A DNA stretch of 64,000 nt, taken from the NCBI RefSeq assembly GCF_000149955.1, contig NC_030992.1:3426850-3490849 (forward strand), read 5' to 3'. The translations under genes were made by a program, and so were the position numbers. Positions 57,017-64,000 of the stretch are shown here, piece by piece. The notes below the pieces were generated by a model. That model saw only the letters and a list, made by a program, of their open reading frames with translations, was not told where the DNA came from and made no database searches. How positions within the stretch are numbered: the first letter of the stretch is position 1; each line of letters starts with the position of its first letter. This stretch comes from Fusarium oxysporum f. sp. lycopersici 4287 (lineage: Eukaryota > Ascomycota > Sordariomycetes > Hypocreales > Nectriaceae).

Positions 57017-57437
57017 CTATTGATTTCCTTTGCTTGCAAGATCGTATGCGTACCCCGCTGGAAGCCACTTGACGGGATGTTTGTTGTAAAAGGGCCAGGC
57101 CGGCACCACGACGAGGAAGGTTAACGCCGTGCCTCCTAGACCTAGGTAGACCGCGAGCTTGATATCTTGGAGGATGTAGCCGACAACGAAGGAGATCAGC
57201 TAGTTATAATCATCAGCCAAACAATCCAGCGAGTTATCAGGCATAGCTTGGAGAGGAAGAAGACGTACGCCAGAAATGACAAGGAGAACTGTAGCAAGGA
57301 GCTCGGCGAGCTTCTGTCCTTCAAAGTCCTACGGTGGAGCTTCAGTCAGCTGTTGATCAGGTAAATCGACGGGCGGGATCATGTACAATTTGGCCATCGA
57401 AGACGTCTCGAATCTGATCAAGAGCTTGTTCAGCCAT
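57017..57437 (-). CDS. SPC1: Signal peptidase complex subunit SPC1 (12 kDa)
   Basis: Exons 57437-57387, 57328-57269 and 57199-57017 give 97 residues. DFEGQKLAELLATVLLVISG and LISFVVGYILQDIKLAVYLG form the first membrane hairpin, GTALTFLVVVPAWPFYNKHP the second helix and its cytosolic end. This is the SPCS1/Spc12 subunit, which sits beside the catalytic Sec11 in the ER and helps select signal-sequence substrates. The gene is too fragmented to show as a long frame. The introns are 58 and 69 nt, both at phase 0. It converges on RBX1 with 149 bases between. Confidence 0.92.
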
Positions 57438-59194
57438 AATGGATGATGATCGGGTGGGAGTATTCGTCGTGTGTTTGTACTTTGTCTGGGGATGTTGTTC
57501 CGTCGGATTGAGATCGATGTGAATGCGATCGCCAATAGTGTCAAGTTCGGAATTGGTCTCGACACCTGGCTATTAGGAGGCTCATAGACTAGTCCGCTTT
57601 CGGTAAACAAGCTTTTGCAGGCTGGAGAAGATTCGAAGTCTGAGCGAATTAGGATCGAGATGCCGTGGCCATGAATAAGTGTGAGTAATATCCTGATGAT
57701 CAAATTGTGATCTGATCCTCTGAGTGCATTTAGCCCTCTACCAAAGAACAACGTTTGCAGTTATTTACTGGGATTAATGCAGTGATGCTCTGGGGAATCA
57801 GTCATTCTGCTAGTTAATCAGCTGAGATGGTCGAGGTTCCCGATAACTTACCCTACACCACCCGACAGTGGCGAATCGGCTCTCAAAGCTGGACAGGCAC
57901 AACAGGGAGTTCCTAGGTTCTAAACTAGGCCTGACCAAGGACAAGCCTGATATCTAACACGGACACGGACACCGATTGTCCAGGCCAAGCTCATGCTGCA
58001 GAAGCAAGTCCCAAGACAGGAAAAGTGGCGGCCTCTCCCCGTCTTGTCTGGCCTGTAAGAACCAACGAGTCAACCTGGATGACCTATTTTTTGCTTGTGA
58101 TAGCACACGGCGATTCGGTACCCGACACTTGATACCACCAAAGACAATTTTTTTTCCCTAGCCCTTCGGTTCCCACTTATGGTATATTAGTTCCTCAACT
58201 CCTCTTAAACCCAACTTCACCCTGACATCGTCGCTCTCGACACTAAGACCTCCTTTTGTACCCAACATTACTTGTTTTTCTTACTTACTTATGTTTGTCT
58301 TGCCCGTGCACTATTAACCGGGTCTTTGTTCTGTCCAGTAACGAGAAATTTTCTCGTCTGGCTAACCGTGCCAGTATCGAAATTGGCCCTTGACCTTAGT
58401 TCCCTCATACGATAGGCCCTGGCATCGTCACCCTGCCTTTATTCCCTGCCAAGGCCCAAAACAAATTCTGGTTACTACAAATAAATCAGCCTGACTCAAC
58501 TCCTGAGATCGAAATCCACTTGCACCAACCGAGTACTTTATCGCGAAGCTTCCTTTATCGAATCTTGACCGGCTTCTATTTCAATTGCCTTCAATACTGT
58601 GTCACCCCGAGCAACCGCTTCATCTACGCCATCATCCAGTATCGGCGTCTCGCCATTATCCCNNNNNNNNNNNNNNNNNNNNNNNNNNNNNNNNNNNNNN
58701 NNNNNNNNNNNNNNNNNNNNNNNNNNNNNNNNNNNNNNNNNNNNNNNNNNNNNNNNNNNNNNGTACAGGTTTCAAGTTGGCTCAACTCGCCTTCTCAAAC
58801 GTTTCCCTCCCTTCGCTCTTCGGTCCCAGCTTCTGGGTCTACAGCGGAGTAAACAAGAAGCCCCCGTAACTGGTCTTGAGATCGCATTACCCGTTATTCA
58901 TCTTCCGCTAGTACATATTTACTCTTCAACAACCAGCAGCCACTGGCGACAACCGCCGAGCAGAGCTCAGTTTTGAACAAACTCCAACTCGGCGCGCCCA
59001 TGCCGCGCCGGGTGCGACGTCTATAGCCGCCTATATCAGACGACACTGATTGGAACAACAACAAGCTATGGGACTATAATACCGAGTCCGTAATACACCT
59101 TCCGCCCTCCTCGAGACATACCCATCTACTCTACACGGTCACCGTTAGAGCCAATATAGTCAATATCAAGCTACAAACCTAGCCAAAAGCCAAA
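57438..59194. other. Intergenic 1.76 kb with assembly gap
   Basis: Divergent promoters of SPC1 and the CorA-type gene. A long pyrimidine-rich leader runs from about 58180 to 59190. No gene recognised; the gap at 58663-58762 hides an unknown amount. Confidence 0.5.
58663..58762. other. Assembly gap (100 N)
   Basis: Exactly 100 N, a conventional placeholder for a gap of unknown size. Confidence 1.
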
Positions 59195-61116
59195 ATGTCA
59201 GACCACGAAGAATCCGCTGCCCAGTCTGGGTACGATACTCCCGTCCCGGAGCTCGATGATCACCGCCACCAGTCAGGTTCAACCAGAGTTGAGCGCCCTC
59301 GCCGTGGCACTTTCGACAGTCTGTATGGTGCCCGACAGCTCGAACCTGAGCCACCCGCCCCTCCTGCGATTGTAGTTCGCGACTTCGAGGAGGCCATCGT
59401 CGATGAGGAAGTCGGTGATCTTTCACCCACTGCTCGTCGCAGTCGCCGACCTACTGTGGATTCCACGGATCGATCTGTCTCGCCACCTAACTCGGTTAAG
59501 GCGTTTGCCCAGGCTCGCCGTCGAGAGCGGGACATGTCGTTCTCGGAACCCAACAAGCCTGATATCGAAGATGTAGCCAGTCGAGCCATGTCTATCTCGA
59601 GCAAGCGCAGCTACCGAAGCAAGCCCCGCACCATCGACAATGATGCTGCTAGCCTCTCAACCAACACAACTGCGGAGGAGGATGTTTGCTTCCCTGTCAA
59701 GGAGAGTTATCACAAGGACCACCTGTATATTGACTTTGACTACCTTGAGAACTTCATCAATGAGCAGGCAGCTGAACGCGCGGCAGAGCGAGCGGCAGAG
59801 CGCAACGCTGCGGCTGCCGAGAAGCAGAGCTTTGAGGATATGCGAACTCAGCAGAATGAATCGCGCCTTCAGCGGATGGTTACTGTTGATGGTGATATCC
59901 TGGAACCTGTCTCGGATGACTCGATGACCCGTGAGAAGACGAACCAGACGGCGCAGACTCATGCCGAGGGGTCAATTGCTGAAAAGCAGCCTGCGCCTGT
60001 CGACCCCAACCGGTTCAGTTTCTTCTCTTCGGCATGGGAGTCAACTATCCACGCAGCCGATTTTGGCGATCTGGTTCTCCCAGGAGAAGACCTTCGAGGC
60101 CTCTTCGAGCTTCCTGATGAAGACGAAGATGGTGTCTGGTGGCTCAACGTCAATGCGGCTTCCAAGGAGGAGGTCCAGAGCATTTGCAAAGCTTTTGGAA
60201 TCCATCCTCTGACAATTGAGGATATTATCACTCAGGAAGCTCGCGAGAAGATTGAACTCTTCCCGTCGTACTACTTTGCCTGTTTCCGTTCTTTCTCAGT
60301 TGTTCAGGAGCCTGATGGCATTGAGTATGAGCCTTTCAACACCTATGTCATCGTGTTCCGCGAGGGCACCCTGAGCTTCAGCTTTGAGCCTAACTCGCAC
60401 GCGGCTCAGGTTCGCAAGCGAATCACTGCTCTCAAGGATTATGTCTCTCTCAGCAGTGACTGGATCTGCTATGCTTTGATGTAAGTTTATCTGTGAATAC
60501 GACTTGTAGAGTCATACTAATTGTCCACAGTGACGACATTGTTGATTCCTTCGGACCTGTCATTCGCCAGATCGAGCTTGAAGCGGATGCTATTGAAGAC
60601 GAGGTGTTCGTCATGCGTGAGGATGATTCCAACTCGTTCCTCCGTCGCATTGGCCGGGTTCGCAAGAATTGTCTGGCCCTGCTTCGCCTCCTCGGTGGCA
60701 AAGCAGATGTTCTCCGTGGCTTCACGAAGCGATGCAACGAGAACTACAAGGTCACGCCACGGATGGACATCGGCATGTACCTTGGTGACATCCAGGATCA
60801 CGTTGTGACCATGGCCACCAACTTGGGACACTTCGAAAAGATTTTGTCTCGCGCACACAGCAATTATCTTGCTACGGTTTCCATCAACAGCATCGCGCAA
60901 GGAACGCATACCAACGAGGTTCTGAGCAAGATCACTTTCTTGGCCTCGATCCTGGTCCCCCTTAACTTGGTCAGTGGTGTGTTTGGAATGAACGTGCCAG
61001 TTCCGTTTGCAACCGTTGCCGCAAACAACTTGGCTCCTTTCTTCAGTATCATTAGCTTCATGGTTTTCCTGTGCATCATTTTTATGGCATTGGCCCGGTG
61101 GAAGCGTTACATCTAG
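59195..61116 (+). CDS. CorA-type magnesium transporter (Alr/Mnr2-like)
   Basis: Exons 59195-60480 and 60531-61116 (50-nt intron, phase 2) give 623 residues. The N-terminal 270 residues are disordered, Ser/Arg-rich, with an Ala-Glu-Arg helix (AAERAAERAAERNAAAAEK). The CorA cytoplasmic domain follows (FGIHPLTIEDIITQEAREKI, YFACFRSF, IRQIELEADAIEDEVF). Two membrane helices end the protein, the first closed by the signature FGMNVPVPF (GMN). It conducts Mg2+ and similar ions as a pentamer. Its place in the plasma membrane (Alr1) or vacuole (Mnr2) cannot be told from sequence. Confidence 0.94.
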
Positions 61117-61654
61117 CGAAAGCGATGCATGTTGATGTTACATGCATACATTGGTTCTGAGAACCCAGTCGGTCGTTACCATTGTTTCTTTGCCAGTATA
61201 GAAGGGTGTTACTCGGCGGCATATTCTAGCTAGAGTTGTTACATGTGACTTGTGCTAGAGCGGTATTATGACTACTTATTTGGTATTTATAAATTAGATA
61301 CTGTTTATAGAGAGCTTCATGGCGCTGAGTCGTCTGTCTTGAGCTGTATGTGATGGTTGAAAGGACTCTCAGTATAGTTATTGTAATAAATCGGATTATA
61401 ATTCTTTCTTTGAATAATCTACATGACAGGCAATAACAGTCATACAAAACATACCTCCACTGCTTGTATCCCTTGGTGAGGAATGATCATGAAGCTGAGA
61501 GTGGGACTACGAGCCGATCTGTGGTCCATTATTGGTCAGTTGTTGAGACAGTTGCGCATCATCAAAAATCTTGAACTTGTGAGCAGAATCTACACTACAA
61601 CATACCAACTTCAACCCCACGTCAATCACTACCAATCCCCTCACAACCGCCAAA
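61117..61654. other. Intergenic, no gene seen
   Basis: 3' flank of the CorA-type gene and promoter of TIM8. Confidence 0.5.
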
Positions 61655-61995
61655 ATGAGCGCCCAACAATTGTCCATCGATAACGCCGATCTCGAGAAGC
61701 TCAACGACAAGGATCGCCTCGAGCTTCGCCAGTTCCTCGCCAACGAGCAGCAGCGCTCCCAGATCCAAGCCCGTACGCACAACACCGAGGAACACGCAAT
61801 AGATACGGAATCGCTGATGAAATGTCTCTAGAAACACATAGCTTGACCCAAATGTGCTGGACCAAGTGCGTTCCTGGAAACATCAAGAACCCCAAGCTCG
61901 ACAAGTCCGAGGAGACATGTCTCGCCAACTGCGTCGAGCGATTTCTTGACGTCAACTACCTTACGATGAAGCACCTCAACGGCATGCGCAACTAA
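61655..61995 (+). CDS. TIM8: Small Tim chaperone TIM8 of the mitochondrial intermembrane space
   Basis: Exons 61655-61772 and 61832-61995 (59-nt intron, phase 1) give 93 residues. The twin CX3C motif is seen as CWTKC and CLANC, 18 residues apart between the inner Cys. The N-terminal helix ([20 protein letters not shown]) and the end [19 protein letters not shown] match TIM8 rather than TIM9, TIM10 or TIM13. With TIM13 it escorts Tim23 and other hydrophobic precursors across the intermembrane space. Confidence 0.93.
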
Positions 61996-62574
61996 GAAGC
62001 TGATTTCAGCATGGAAGAAGGTTATTTCAACTATGTATTACGAGATTTTTTGTATGAATAGACGGGCCATGGTTCATAGTGGAATATCCAGGCTGTGACC
62101 AGGACGGACGACTGGGGCTCTTTTGGTCAGAGACTGGCAATTGGGCTATGTACATTATGAACGATTTAAAAAAAGTTCTCAACCATGATTGTTGGGGAAA
62201 GGTTCATCTAAAGTAGTCATGGCTTGACTTGACTTAACTGGCACATTGTTCATGGTATGTCACCAAATGTATTAGCCGTAATTTCTACCAACTGTTCCCC
62301 AAGCCTTGTTGGAAACAAACAATGCAAAAATACTTGCGACCCGTAACTACAAATCACATTCACGTATTGTCACTCAAATCATGTCAAGGCAGCATCTTAG
62401 ACGACTAAGCGGAGCCGTGTCCCGGGTGGTATTGAATTCATGATCATTTGCACTCTCAACGAGAAGTTCTTTTTACGCCTATTCCGATGCCCATTGCCTT
62501 GCATTTTCAGCAGGCCAAAAACCAACCCAAAGACACGCCAGAGAAGCCAGAAACCCACAAGCCCAGTGGTATTT
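61996..62574. other. Convergent 3' flanks of TIM8 and RPL25
   Basis: No gene seen. Confidence 0.5.
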
Positions 62575-63562
62575 TTAGACGAGAGAGAGCTTGTTGGCAG
62601 CAATGTCGAGAGCATCGACATCAGGGGTCAGGCGAGCGTAGGCCTTCTTGGTGCCATCAGGGCGGATGAGGGTGTTGATCTTGACACAGTCAATGTCGTA
62701 GAGCTTCTTGAGGGCAAGCTTGATCTGGGCCCTGTGTCGAGGTTAGATTTTACTCTGATATTGTTCTTGGGAAATACTGACTTGTTGCTCTTGATGTCGA
62801 CAATGAAGACGAGAGTGTTGTTCTCCTCCATCTTCTTCATCGCGCTCTCGGTGTTGAGAGGGTGGACGATGATCTAGACTGTGGTTAATACAACTGTGTC
62901 CCCAACAGGTCTGATTCTAGGTGGGACTAACCTTGTGCTCATCGAGGCGAGGCTGGTGAGGGATGGATCGGCGAGGGTACTTGGGGGCTCGCGAGGTGAT
63001 CAGGGTCTTGGGGCGGTGGAAGGAGGTGCTGAAGCGAGCCTTGACCTTCTTGTGGGAGTTGGACTATTAATATTCGGTTAGCATATTAAGACGGTGGTCT
63101 TCAGGACAATGCTTTCAACTTACGCCCTTGAGAGCGGCCTTGGCAGCATCCTGGGCCTTCTTGTTACCCTTGCCCTTAGGCTGAACTGTTATTGAAAGCA
63201 TCAGCATTCGCTCTTATTCAGAACTCGCAAAATCTGCTGCAGCATGATGCGGTAGAGTATGAACTCGGAGGGTAAGAGTCGAAGAGGAGAATCAGAAGAT
63301 GAATCGGGTCGAGAGGTCGGTGGTATCGAAGCGAAGAAGACGATGACGTAGAAGCGAAGCTGATCGGTCATAGCAGTTGTCGCAACGGATGTAGTTGCAT
63401 CGAGGCGATGTAATGATTTCATCTCGAGAGAGTCGCCATAACATCGTCGTTCAAATTCTTGCTCAATTTCACTTTCGCCCGTCCGATTTTCTTCTTTTTC
63501 CCTTTCTTCTCTTCCCTCTTTGTTGTTTCATATCATGTCGTACCTTTCTTGTTGGCGGCCAT
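62575..63562 (-). CDS. RPL25: 60S ribosomal protein uL23 (L25)
   Basis: Five exons (63562-63544, 63185-63124, 63063-62932, 62873-62782, 62731-62575) give 153 residues. [21 protein letters not shown] is the eukaryotic basic tail. [19 protein letters not shown] and [20 protein letters not shown] follow, then [20 protein letters not shown], and the C-terminus is [13 protein letters not shown]. It lies at the peptide exit tunnel and binds SRP and nascent chain factors. The first coding exon has only 19 bases, and intron 1 is 358 nt, the longest in the window, as is common for highly expressed ribosomal protein genes. Confidence 0.96.
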
Positions 63563-64000
63563 TGCGTCGGTGTTGTCGAGGGCACAAGATTGTCGAGTGT
63601 GCTGGTTGTCGTCGGAGTGGTCAAAGGTTCACAAAAAGTTTTGCTGATTCAAAATCTATTTATTTTCGTGATTTATTAGGGCAGTAGCTAATCTGGCTCC
63701 ACTCGCTCCTACATGATGTGATTGGTCGATGCTTGAACCGATTTATCTTTGCCTTAGGTAAGCCAACTGCAAAAAGTCATCGAGAGAATGAATGCTGCAC
63801 TCAATCATACGAAACTTTTGGGCAATTCGATCGATAAATAGGAATCAAAATGCTCTTTCAAGCCTGATAGCTCACTCTACTCTGCTGAAGCTCCCCTGAG
63901 GAGTTGCCCCAATTTGAGAATCGGTGAGTTTCAATATTGCCCTTCTCTTTACCGAGACTAACATGAAAATCATTTCAGATTTCAATGCTTTAAGGGGTCA
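63563..64000. other. Upstream region of RPL25 to the window end
   Basis: No gene recognised. It holds the RPL25 promoter. Confidence 0.5.

Noticed and set aside
63201..63422. 73-codon ORF inside RPL25 intron 1
   Set aside because: Intronic, featureless, and not in frame with the exons.
1..64000. tRNA genes, rRNA, CRISPR arrays, intact transposons or secondary-metabolite clusters
   Set aside because: Reading both strands I saw no convincing tRNA B-box arrangement, no spaced direct-repeat array, no transposase or reverse transcriptase frame, and no PKS, NRPS or terpene synthase.

Overview
The window is nuclear DNA of a filamentous ascomycete, most likely a Fusarium-like member of the Hypocreales. 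The reasons are short GT-AG introns (mostly 49 to 60 nt), compact genes on both strands, a full set of fungal housekeeping proteins, and a WOPR regulator whose N-terminus looks like Fusarium SGE1. The species assignment is inference from protein resemblance, not from a search. Two runs of N (12696-13004 and 58663-58762) are assembly gaps.

Layout. 1-11 kb is the most accessory-looking part: a secreted class II haem peroxidase with a repeat-rich N-terminal extension, a DUF2278 (YukJ-like) pseudogene broken by three in-frame stops, a histidine phosphatase, a Mid2-like membrane protein with a start-codon problem, and a DUF4246 oxygenase-like protein. 12-20 kb holds a PEX11-family gene interrupted by a gap, an AT-rich block, the lysophospholipid acyltransferase ALE1 and a large serine-rich membrane protein, followed by 3.6 kb without a recognisable gene. 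23-36 kb is dense housekeeping: RCE1, MMM1, VPS45, MTO1, CRD1 and TDP1. 36.3-40.6 kb is a 4.3-kb region without a recognisable gene, in front of the SGE1-type regulator. 41-64 kb carries the GDP-mannose transporter, an atypical SDR, acireductone dioxygenase, a derlin, the centromeric histone CenH3, a FUN14-like protein, aminopeptidase P, a decapping-type (PNRC motif) protein, RBX1, SPC1, a CorA-type Mg transporter, TIM8 and RPL25.

Function. There is no biosynthetic cluster, CRISPR array or intact transposon. The genes work separately, but mitochondrial functions are common: MMM1 (ER-mitochondria tether), MTO1 (mitochondrial tRNA modification), CRD1 (cardiolipin), TIM8, a FUN14-like protein and an aminopeptidase P with a probable presequence. 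A second group serves the ER and secretory pathway: ALE1, RCE1, DER1, SPC1, the GDP-mannose transporter and VPS45. Exon structures were worked out by hand from splice sites, reading-frame phase and family resemblance. Exon coordinates are in each entry.

I did not find a convincing new multi-gene system. The best leads are the frame-preserved DUF2278 pseudogene, the long leader region of the SGE1-type gene, the PNRC-motif protein and the peroxidase repeat extension.
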